Source: Thermoprotei archaeon ex4572_64 (GTDB lineage Archaea > Thermoproteota > Thermoprotei > Thermoproteales > Thermocladiaceae). From it: a DNA stretch of 21,468 nucleotides. The translations under genes were made by a program, and so were the position numbers. The first letter of the stretch is position 1; the number at the start of each line of letters is the position of its first letter. A model generated the notes under the pieces. That model was not told where the DNA came from and ran no database searches. It saw only the letters and a program-made list of their open reading frames with translations. Shown piece by piece: positions 7,699 through 13,847 of this stretch. The stretch is from positions 1 to 21,468 of the forward strand of contig NJDF01000026.1 in assembly GCA_002254895.1 (NCBI GenBank), written 5' to 3'.

Positions 7699-7719
7699 GC
7701 ATAATGTTTAGAAGTACCT

Positions 7720-7727
7720 TCTTAAAA
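7720..7727 (-). promoter_or_regulatory. TATA box of the 35-residue arginine-rich gene
   Basis: TTTTAAGA on the minus strand is centred 25.5 bp upstream of the A of ATG 7698, the same distance as for the ZPR1 gene at 4716. Confidence 0.55.
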
Positions 7728-7889
7728 CGCTGTCTCGAGTATATAGCTAAAAGTAAGTGAGGTATTAAGGTGTCATAACTAGTGATGTACTTATGAAGAA
7801 GTATGTAAGATAAGAATTCATGTGAAATCATTGATGAACTATAGATTAATAGTACATAGAGTTTATCAGAGATAACAGTCAATAAATAT

Positions 7890-9280
7890 ATGACACGCTA
7901 CATAGATTATGCAAGACATGTCATCATACTACTCTCCCTACTAATAATTTCTACACTCACCATCACTACGTATGCTGACAGATGCGTTATTCCTTGGGAG
8001 GACATAGCTATTAGAGTAACTGATCAGAAAGTTATTATTGCATAGAATGGAACTTATGAGATAATGATTCTCTCAACAGACATCATACCATACCATTACG
8101 ATAGACTTACAGGTAAGGTTAAGGCTCTAGAAATCATACCATTACCATCAGTTCCTGAAGTAGAGAAAGGTAGTAAAGAACCTTTTAACATCTTAATAAA
8201 GTATGTACATGAAAGAGTGAGAGGATTAAGAACATACACTCCTTACATAACACCTATGGCAAGTACTACTGAAGAAGGTATCACCATAATCTTTCACAAG
8301 AAGATTGATGTTCATGATATTACAGTAGTTGAAGTTAATGATACTGATGAATTTATACATTGGCTCAAAAACTACATAATGAGATATAGGTTAGAATCGC
8401 CTGAAAAGTTAAATTCTGCCTTGCCCATAATTGAAGATTATGTGAATAGAGGATACAATTACTTTGTAATCGATATTATAGAACTTGAAGAAGATTTAGC
8501 ATTCAGTAGAACCTATAGTTTATAAATTCAAATCAAACCACATATACTTTCCATTAAAAGTATCTAAAGTTGCTAAAGGATCAACCTCCACTACCTTATT
8601 CATAGTTACTACAGATAGAGTCAATATTGATGATTTAGAAGAAATAGGCTTCAAAGTTCTTCTTGAAGATGAATTGCCTAGAACTATCGCAGATAAGATA
8701 CATGATGACGTTAAACTCACGTTTAAAGGTTATAGTAGATTATGGTTAACAATTGCTAATTACATTGATGACGTATCTAAAACTTCAAGTGATGTTGAGA
8801 TAATTCTTAGACCTAGACTTTTTGAAGATATCATGAATTTATTAGCATATATTTTACCAATAGTAATCACGACATCTTTCTGCACAATCATAACTTTTAA
8901 AGAATTGAGTAAAGGTGATAAGTTACGAGTGAAGCTGTTCGCAAGTGGATTTTGTGTCTTCCTTCATCTTATTAATTGTAAGTGTGACTAATATTGTTCC
9001 ATCAGTAATACTTGCACATGACGTATTAACACCTCCTTATGAATATCATAGATACAGTTCTATATAGATACCATCAATTCTATTAACTCTAAGTCTATAC
9101 ACGTCTCTAGGAGTATTAACTTTCACTTCAGCAATATTTCTACTTAAGAGAAAAGTTATTGGAGGTATCTTAGCCATAACTTCATGCCTATACGCTATTT
9201 CATTAACATTCACCATACCTTTACTTCTCGAAATAAGAGTATATGATAAGTTTGGAGTATTGATGCTTATAAACTATTGA
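7890..9280 (+). pseudogene. decayed exported, membrane-anchored protein (DUF2330-like N-terminus)
   Basis: The reading frame starts at ATG 7890 with a signal peptide (RHVIILLSLLIISTLTITTYA) and then CVIPWEDIAIRV. It meets TAG at 8043 within VIIA*NGTYEIMILSTD, where related proteins have tryptophan (IIAWNG), a single TGG to TAG change. The same frame runs on through LEIIPLPSVPEVEKG to a stop at 8525. The sense then moves to the +1 frame near 8510 (VYKFKSNHIYFPLKV to stop 8991), again to +1 near 8945 (LLIVSVTNIVPSVIL), with another TAG at 9065 and an end at 9280. The C-terminal part has several membrane helices. Two stops and two frameshifts make it a clear pseudogene. The family call rests on the CxIPxED and IIAWNG patterns and is tentative. 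Confidence 0.75.
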
Positions 9281-9648
9281 AACTTCTTTATAGTACTTCT
9301 TCTTGCAATCTTTATGATATGTTAATTATTATTGGTGGTCCAGGAGTCTATATGAGAGTTACTGGGCAAGTAAATGATCCTGCAATTGATCTTGTAGGTA
9401 ACTTAGCTGAGCAGTTCTTAGTTAAGGATAAGTATGTTGCTGCTATATGTGCAGCACCTGCAATACTTGCAAAAGCTGACCTACTTAGAAATGTGAAAGC
9501 AACATGCTATCCAGCTACAGAGTTAATACAGATTCTTAAAGATCATAACGCTATATATGTAGATAAACCTGTCGTCATTGATGATCATGTGATAACTAGT
9601 CAAAGTCCAGAAACAGTTAATGACTTCATTGCACTACGTACTTCCTGA
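9277..9648 (+). pseudogene. N-terminally truncated DJ-1/PfpI family protein
   Basis: The fragment carries the later two thirds of a DJ-1/PfpI domain: YDMLIIIGGPGVYMRV, the nucleophile elbow YVAAICAAPAILAKADLL with its cysteine, KATCYPATELIQIL, VDKPVVIDDHVITSQSPET. Members of this family are glyoxalase/deglycase- or protease-like. The expected N-terminus of about 60 residues (the first strands and the conserved glutamate after FVADGFEE in relatives) is absent; the frame upstream closes at a TAA about 30 bp before 9277, and only the tail of the previous decayed gene lies there. The C-terminus also ends early. No promoter is evident. I treat it as a remnant, although a short translated product from TTG 9277 is formally possible. 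Confidence 0.7.
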
Positions 9649-9807
9649 CACTTATATTAACAATGTCATGGAGGTAATTCATAATTGATAAGACTTAACG
9701 TTTAGAAAAATTCATCTCCATTTCTCTTCTCAATTACTCTAAATTGTCATGCAAGTCTAGTAGTGTAAAGTGTATATAGAGGAAGACTAGTTTGAGAAGT
9801 TGAGTAA

Positions 9808-9925
9808 TGGTGGGGCCGCCGGGATTTGAACCCGGGATCACTCGGGTTCTTGCACTGCGGGGCCTTCTTTAGAGATGTAGCCCCGTACGGCATCCCAAGC
9901 CGAGCTTCAGTGGGACCGCGGGATC
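9808..9925 (-). tRNA. split tRNA-Pro(UGG), 3' part with leader, intron and encoded CCA
   Basis: Reading the minus strand from 9925: GAT, then the leader CCCGCGGTCCC (9922-9912) that pairs with the 5' part at 6140-6150, then ACTGAA, then exon G26, CTCGG (27-31) and CTTGGG (32-37; anticodon TGG) to 9894. A 47-nt intron (9893-9847) follows. The rest is C38, CCGAG (39-43), TGATC, T-arm CCGGG-TTCAAAT-CCCGG, acceptor CGGCCCC, A73 and encoded CCA (9810-9808). All stems pair; the acceptor pairs with GGGGCCG at 6112-6118. Predicted 3' splice point is before G9905, in bulge AAG. No D-arm or 5' acceptor strand exists upstream on this strand. The TATA box puts the transcript start at about 9925, at the leader. 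Confidence 0.9.
9847..9893 (-). other. tRNA intron at position 37/38 (bulge-helix-bulge)
   Basis: The 4-bp central helix is CTTG (32-35) with CAAG (9852-9849). The 5' bulge is GGA, cut after GG; the 3' bulge is AAC, cut after AA. The outer helix is the anticodon stem CTCGG/CCGAG. Inside, the intron folds on CGGGGC/GCCCCG. This is the canonical position and structure for the archaeal tRNA splicing endonuclease. Confidence 0.85.
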
Positions 9926-9946
9926 ATATTGACGATACTTCAGCAC

Positions 9947-9954
9947 TTTTTAAA
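9947..9954 (-). promoter_or_regulatory. TATA box of the tRNA-Pro 3' part
   Basis: GTTTAAAAAG on the minus strand is centred 25 bp before 9925, three bases before the pairing leader. It indicates separate transcription of the 3' part. Confidence 0.7.
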
Positions 9955-10122
9955 CTTTTTCTTCATGGACTCTATTTAGTGTATGTACGTTGTCTTGTAG
10001 ATATTTTTGAGTCGTTTTACTCTATCTCTTCATTTCCTCTCCTGAATATACATTCTTCTTTACCTTCATGAAGATACATCATATCCTCAACCTGTTAAGA
10101 AAGACAATTTGGTAGTAATGGA

Positions 10123-10145
10123 GAATTTAAGTAATTCTTAAATTC
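10123..10145. repeat. perfect 9-bp hairpin upstream of the TnpB remnant
   Basis: GAATTTAAG - TAATT - CTTAAATTC forms a perfect stem with a 5-nt loop, 23 bp before the TnpB scrap. It may be the end hairpin of an IS200/IS605-type element, or simply AT-rich palindrome; nothing else decides this. Confidence 0.35.
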
Positions 10146-10167
10146 AACATCTTAGATGAAGTAAGGA

Positions 10168-10320
10168 ATGATTGAAAGGTCAAGCCATCTCTTAACGTAC
10201 AGGAAACTTCAGAGAAAGGTTGAATATAGATCGTTACGACGTGGATGTAGAGCACATTATGCTGGTTCAAGAAGTACATCAAGTACTTGTTCGAGATGTA
10301 GTGATAAAATAGAAAGTTAA
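10168..10320 (+). pseudogene. fragment of IS200/IS605-family TnpB (OrfB)
   Basis: A 50-codon frame reads SSHLLTYRKLQRKVEYRSL, then RRGCRAHYAG, then STSSTCSRCSDKIES. This matches the end of TnpB proteins, where a helix (the RKLQ..IEYKA type) leads to the last RuvC strand and then a zinc ribbon (TSxxCPxCG). Only the first knuckle (CSRC) of the zinc ribbon remains and the catalytic core is absent; the frame is closed by a stop directly before the ATG. It is thus a dead scrap of a transposon-associated RNA-guided nuclease gene. It lies about 220 bp from the promoter of the tRNA 3' part. Confidence 0.6.
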
Positions 10321-10491
10321 GGTGTATTAATTGTTATTCCTCAACTACCTCAGACTCTAATGAAGTTTAAACTTAGTGAAGGAGAAGATAATTAAAGTCA
10401 TCACTCATAAGACACTTCCAAATCAGTAAGACTGCTCACAATGTGATGATAAGTTCATGTGCCAGGGTGTATTTGAAGTTATTGACAAAAG

Positions 10492-10635
10492 TTTTATATG
10501 AAGCTTTGACTTCAACATCTTAATGACCAAGATTTTCAAGAAATGTAGAGAGTAGATCTCTACAGTGAGTAGGTCTCGAGAGAACACAGTGAACTCAAGT
10601 TTTGAACTCACTTAGAGAAGCGCTTCAGTCTTGAA
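10492..10635 (+). other. possible structured non-coding RNA with its own TATA box
   Basis: The 355 bp between the TnpB scrap and pth2 hold no convincing gene. TTTTATAT at 10492-10499 predicts transcription from about 10521. Three inverted repeats follow: TGTAGAGA-gtaga-TCTCTACA (10544-10564, perfect), the palindrome TCTCGAGA (10574-10581), and AGTGAACTCAAG paired imperfectly with TTGAACTCACT (10588-10612). A GAAGCGCTTC palindrome comes shortly after. The ATG near 10523 gives only ten codons. No C/D or H/ACA box is clear. Confidence 0.3.
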
Positions 10636-10675
10636 GTGTTAAATTTTTTAACAGCATAGTTACCGTGATTCTTAA

Positions 10676-11044
10676 ATGTCATACAAGCAAGTCATTGTTG
10701 TTAGAACTGACTTAAAGCTTAGTTGCGGTAAGATAGCTGCACAAGTTGCTCATGGAAGTGTATCACTTATACTTAATATACTTGAAGGTAGTAATAAGAT
10801 TTGGAAAGAGTGGCTCAATGAATGGTTAATAAGTGGTCAAAAAAAGATTGTACTTGCTGTAAACTCTTTAAATGAACTTCTTGAACTTGAAGAAAAAGCA
10901 AGAAAACTCGACTTACCAACCATGATTATTCAAGATGCAGGACTTACAGAAATACCACCAGGAACAATAACAGTACTTGCAATAGGGCCAGCACCAGAAG
11001 AGCTTGTGAATAAAGTTACAGGACATTTAAAGCTGTTAAAATAA
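10676..11044 (+). CDS. pth2: peptidyl-tRNA hydrolase, archaeal/eukaryotic type (Pth2)
   Basis: Pth2 releases peptides from tRNA when translation aborts. The protein is 122 residues, standard length. Visible family blocks are [20 protein letters not shown] with VAHGSV (substrate-binding lysine, glutamine and histidine), [13 protein letters not shown], and the catalytic/tRNA loop [20 protein letters not shown] ending GPAPEE. The ATG at 10676 is preceded by the TATA-like GTTAAATTTTTTAAC (10639-10652) about 25-30 bp upstream. It is a stand-alone gene; 250 bp of mostly non-coding sequence follow it. Confidence 0.95.
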   Translation: MSYKQVIVVRTDLKLSCGKIAAQVAHGSVSLILNILEGSNKIWKEWLNEWLISGQKKIVLAVNSLNELLELEEKARKLDLPTMIIQDAGLTEIPPGTITVLAIGPAPEELVNKVTGHLKLLK

Positions 11045-11086
11045 GTATTCGATACTTAACATAGAGGTAATGTTAGATATTGAAAC

Positions 11087-11191
11087 ATAGACACAAGCGT
11101 TGAAAGAGGTTCAGAAAGAACTAGAGAGGTTATGAAAAAGTTACAGAAATACTTAATTGAAGATGTACCTTACCTAAACCTTAGAGTGTAG
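11087..11191 (+). pseudogene. possible tail of a peptide-binding (SBP family 5) protein
   Basis: A 34-residue open frame without a start codon reads IDTSVERGSERTREVMKKLQ and then KYLIEDVPYLNLRV before TAG. In family-5 solute-binding proteins the C-terminal lobe often has a helix ending (K)LQ.xLxEDVPYxxL, so this may be a remnant of such a transporter component. The match is short and by eye only. The rest of 11045-11296 shows nothing I can support. Confidence 0.25.
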
Positions 11192-11367
11192 AAATGATGA
11201 AAATGTTTGTGAAAAGTCTATTACAAATTATAGATCTTGTTAAGTAAGGAGAGTAGCGTTGATGTTGTAGAGAGTTTTGCAAGTTGGAATTGAAGCTTGA
11301 TTGGAAAGAGTAGGCAAAACAATTCTTACAATTCTCTCTACATTTACAAGCTATGTAAAACCTACTC

Positions 11368-11375
11368 TTTTAAAG
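11368..11375 (+). promoter_or_regulatory. TATA box of the pyrophosphatase gene
   Basis: TTTTAAAG is centred about 25 bp upstream of 11396. It therefore predicts a transcript that begins at the ATT codon of 11396, downstream of every canonical in-frame start codon. Confidence 0.5.
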
Positions 11376-11395
11376 CTGTTAAGACAATTTTTAGA

Positions 11396-11935
11396 ATTGA
11401 ACTTGAAAAATTACCACCAGGTAAGAATCCACCAGAAGATGTCTATGTAGTTATTGAGATACCAGCTTTCTCGAACATTAAGTATGAGATTGATGAAGAT
11501 ACTGGTGCTGTAATGGTTGATAGAATACTATATACAGCCATGTTCTACCCATTCAACTACGGTATAGTGCCACAGACTAAGATGCCTGATGGAGATCCAG
11601 CTGACGTTCTTGTGGTAAGTAATGTGCAGTTAATGCCAGGCACAGTAATTAGAGTTAGACCCATCGGTGTTCTTGAAATGGAGGATGAGGAAGGAATTGA
11701 CCATAAGATTATAGGTGTACCTGATCCAAAAATTGACCCAACATATGCCAACGTGAAAGATGTTAAAGACTTACCAGAGGCTGTACTTAGTAAGATTAAA
11801 CACTTCTTTGAACATTACAAAGAGCTAGAACCAGGGAAGTGGACAAAAGTTAGAGACTTCAAGAGTGCTGATGTAGCTAAGCAGATGATTAAGGAGGCTA
11901 TAGAGACTTTTAAGAAGGAGGCAGGTAAATCTTAA
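11396..11935 (+). CDS. ppa: inorganic pyrophosphatase, soluble type, probable ATT start
   Basis: It splits pyrophosphate to two phosphates, driving biosynthesis. Family I motifs are all present: [40 protein letters not shown], the active-site [10 protein letters not shown] and KIIGVPDPK, then [13 protein letters not shown]. Length is 179 residues from ATT 11396 (reading IELEKLPPG), matching archaeal relatives that begin just before this motif. No ATG, GTG or TTG exists in frame between TTG 11297 and the conserved region. The TTG would add 33 residues alien to the family, and the TATA box at 11368-11375 lies downstream of it. Initiation at AUU on a leaderless mRNA is therefore the best reading; a sequencing error is the alternative. 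Confidence 0.9.
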   Translation: MELEKLPPGKNPPEDVYVVIEIPAFSNIKYEIDEDTGAVMVDRILYTAMFYPFNYGIVPQTKMPDGDPADVLVVSNVQLMPGTVIRVRPIGVLEMEDEEGIDHKIIGVPDPKIDPTYANVKDVKDLPEAVLSKIKHFFEHYKELEPGKWTKVRDFKSADVAKQMIKEAIETFKKEAGKS

Positions 11936-12035
11936 AAGTAAAAACCCTACACTATAAGTCCTTCTTTCAGTTTAAATATCACTTCTCTTACCATTAATTA
12001 GCTTTTTAAACGAGAAGAAGTTATGCACTCCTAAT

Positions 12036-12551
12036 GTGGAGAAACTGCGTATTTGTCAAGAATGTGGAGCTACATGTTGCAGATCAGGACCTATAGTTCT
12101 GACTATCTTCGACATTTCAAGACTATGTAAATATTTAAACGTAAGTATCGATGAGTTCATTGAGAAATATGTACAGATAGTAAGTGGTGAGGACTACGCT
12201 AAGTTCTTTAATCTTGAAATTAGTAATGAAGTACTTCATAAATTGAGAAAAGTCATCTACATAACCTTAAAATCAAGAAGTGATGGGTCATGTATTTTTC
12301 TAGAAAATAATCTATGTAAAGTATATCCTGCAAGACCATTAACTTGCAGAGTCTTTCCATTAAGGATTGGAGGTACTATTAAAAAGTGTCCACTAAGTAG
12401 TGAAGGGAAGTTATTGAGAGATGAGGAGAAAGAGTATTCAAAATATTTACAGGAGAATTTTAAACACGCAGTAATTTACATGAAATGCCTAGATCAACAT
12501 GATGGTGATGTTGATAATTTAGTTAAGTGCTTAATTAGTCACGTACCTTAA
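12036..12551 (+). CDS. YkgJ/UPF0153 family cysteine-cluster protein (second copy)
   Basis: The protein is 171 residues with the cluster RICQECGATCCRSGP (C-x2-C-x3-CC), then SDGSCIFLENNLCKVYPARP, LTCRVFPLR and IKKCPLS, which define the YkgJ family of presumed metal- or Fe-S-binding proteins. It differs from the copy at 5471 in the first cluster's spacing (x3 against x2) and in sequence, so they are not a recent duplication. The start is GTG 12036 (MEKLRIC); TTTTTAAA at about 12003-12010 is a TATA box about 27 bp upstream. The stop shares a TTAA with the stop of the convergent gene at 12548. Confidence 0.85.
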   Translation: MEKLRICQECGATCCRSGPIVLTIFDISRLCKYLNVSIDEFIEKYVQIVSGEDYAKFFNLEISNEVLHKLRKVIYITLKSRSDGSCIFLENNLCKVYPARPLTCRVFPLRIGGTIKKCPLSSEGKLLRDEEKEYSKYLQENFKHAVIYMKCLDQHDGDVDNLVKCLISHVP

Positions 12552-12859
12552 ACTAGAGCTAAATCTCTAAAGTCGTATGGCAAGGATTTACCACTAGCCT
12601 TAATCTCGTCATAACGTTTCTCTAAAAATTGTTCAAGTACTGGACACCCATCATATCTTCCATCTCTTGGACATTTATTATCTCTCCTCTCATAAGCTAT
12701 GAAGCATATTGAAGTCTTCACGTCATAGTATGGACATTTCTTGTAGTACTTCTTTATGGACTTGATAATTCTCATAACCCACTTAGTTCTTGGATCCTTC
12801 ACTTCTCTCTTAAGTTCAAATTCACCTATATCACTATCTTCTCTGTACAGATACGACAT
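12548..12859 (-). CDS. conserved-looking four-cysteine protein, unknown function
   Basis: The protein is 103 residues, highly charged. A basic helix (DPRTKWVMRIIKSIKKYYKK) leads to CPYYDVKTSICFIAYERR, then NKCPRDGRYDGCPVLEQFLE. The four cysteines (C-x9-C, C-x7-C) could bind a metal or an iron-sulphur cluster; this is inference. I do not recognise the family. It converges on the YkgJ gene and overlaps it by 4 bp, and the shared cysteine theme may be chance. The start is ATG 12859, with an in-frame stop a few codons upstream. An AT-rich GAAAAATAACC (12874-12884) may be its promoter. Confidence 0.65.
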   Translation of the reverse strand: MSYLYREDSDIGEFELKREVKDPRTKWVMRIIKSIKKYYKKCPYYDVKTSICFIAYERRDNKCPRDGRYDGCPVLEQFLEKRYDEIKASGKSLPYDFRDLALV

Positions 12860-13005
12860 GGAGGACCCCTCTTATGGTTATTTTTCACTCACCTACTCTG
12901 AGAATTCTGTAAGTCTTAGATTTTATAAGTCTTCTTCAACATCCTCTAGTGAAGATGATACTTGTAAGAATAATCTTAATAAGTCCTTCATTAAGATTGT
13001 CTGAA

Positions 13006-13019
13006 GGTGAGAATCTATT
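13006..13019 (+). promoter_or_regulatory. Shine-Dalgarno and ATT start of purQ
   Basis: GGTGA (13006-13010; anti-SD pairing GGAGGTGAT type) is followed after 6 bases by ATT at 13017. A TATA-like CTTAATAAG at 12975-12983 places the RNA start near 13003, giving a short leader that holds this SD. No ATG/GTG/TTG lies in frame between the upstream TGA (13008) and position 13242. Confidence 0.55.
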
Positions 13020-13817
13020 AAGAGAAGTGAAATTAATGTATTAATACTTAGAGTTCCAGGAACTAACTGTGATATTGAGACTAAGATAGCTTTTGAAAGT
13101 TTAGGCGTTAATGTTGAGATTGCACATTTTAATAGGTTACTAAGAAGTAGAAAACTACTTCTAAACTACCAGATACTTGTATTTCCTGGAGGCTTCAGCT
13201 ATGGTGATTACGTACGTGCAGGCGCTATTTGGGGTAAGAAATTGATTACTAAAGTTGAAAGTGAGTTAAGAGAATTTGTAAGAGAAGGTAGAGCCATTCT
13301 AGGTATCTGTAATGGCTTTCAGGTTCTTGTCGAGTCGGGATTAATTCCTGGACTTAGTAGTGTTCAAGTATCACTAACAGTAAACACCTCCGCAAGATAT
13401 GAGTGTAGATGGGTGTATCTCAAACATGTAAATAATGGTAAGTGCTTACTAACAAGAGAAGTACCTAAAGATAGAGCCTTAAGGATACCTATAGGTCATG
13501 GTGAAGGAAGGTTTATTGTAAGTAATGAAGATAGTCTTAAAGAAATTGTAAATAATGACTTGATAGTCTTTAAATACGTGAGACCTGATGGATCTGAAGC
13601 AGATGGTGAATATCCATACAATCCCAACGGCTCAATAATGGATATTGCAGGTATATGTAATATTGACGGTAACGTTCTTGGAATGATGCCTCATCCAGAA
13701 AGAGCGTTCTTTAAATGGCAACTTCCTGACTGGACTAGAACGAGTAGTGCTGAAGGTTACGGTGATGGATATTACGTAGTTGAATCAATCGTAAAGTATA
13801 TTGAGAAGAAGTTTTAA
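13017..13817 (+). CDS. purQ: phosphoribosylformylglycinamidine synthase, glutaminase subunit PurQ
   Basis: PurQ supplies ammonia from glutamine for FGAM synthesis in purine biosynthesis, acting with PurL and PurS, neither of which is in the window. Reading from ATT 13017 the product is about 266 residues. Class I amidotransferase motifs: NVLILRVPGTNCDIETKIAF, LVFPGGFSYGDYVRAGAIW, the nucleophile elbow AILGICNGFQVL (Cys), RIPIGHGEGRF, and the catalytic MMPHPERAF (His, Glu). A canonical codon (TTG 13242) first appears inside the protein, after the conserved N-terminal half-domain, so real initiation must be upstream at a non-standard codon. moeA follows 30 bp later. Confidence 0.92.
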   Translation: MKRSEINVLILRVPGTNCDIETKIAFESLGVNVEIAHFNRLLRSRKLLLNYQILVFPGGFSYGDYVRAGAIWGKKLITKVESELREFVREGRAILGICNGFQVLVESGLIPGLSSVQVSLTVNTSARYECRWVYLKHVNNGKCLLTREVPKDRALRIPIGHGEGRFIVSNEDSLKEIVNNDLIVFKYVRPDGSEADGEYPYNPNGSIMDIAGICNIDGNVLGMMPHPERAFFKWQLPDWTRTSSAEGYGDGYYVVESIVKYIEKKF

Positions 13818-13847
13818 TTAAGGAGTAAATCGTAAAGTAAAGCATTA

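Noticed and set aside
7685..7882. 65-codon minus-strand frame
   Set aside because: No promoter at the right distance and no recognisable content; it is upstream of and out of frame with the better supported arginine-rich gene.
8040..8048. Pyrrolysine or programmed read-through at TAG 8043
   Set aside because: The same gene also has two frameshifts and another TAG, and the position corresponds to tryptophan in similar proteins, so mutation is simpler.
9826..10071. 81-codon forward frame over the tRNA 3' part
   Set aside because: It is antisense to a clear tRNA part and its promoter; composition is that of the tRNA, not of a protein.
10440..10490. C/D box sRNA suggested by GTGATGA at about 10444
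   Set aside because: No CUGA D or D' box follows at usable distance.
10423..10611. 62-codon minus-strand frame
   Set aside because: Hydrophobic random-looking translation over a region of inverted repeats, with no promoter or family signal.
12858..13004. Forward frame of 49 codons between the four-cysteine gene and purQ, a possible PurS
   Set aside because: The sequence is serine-rich and low in complexity, too short for PurS (about 80 residues) and without its motifs; it lies on the promoter regions of two real genes.
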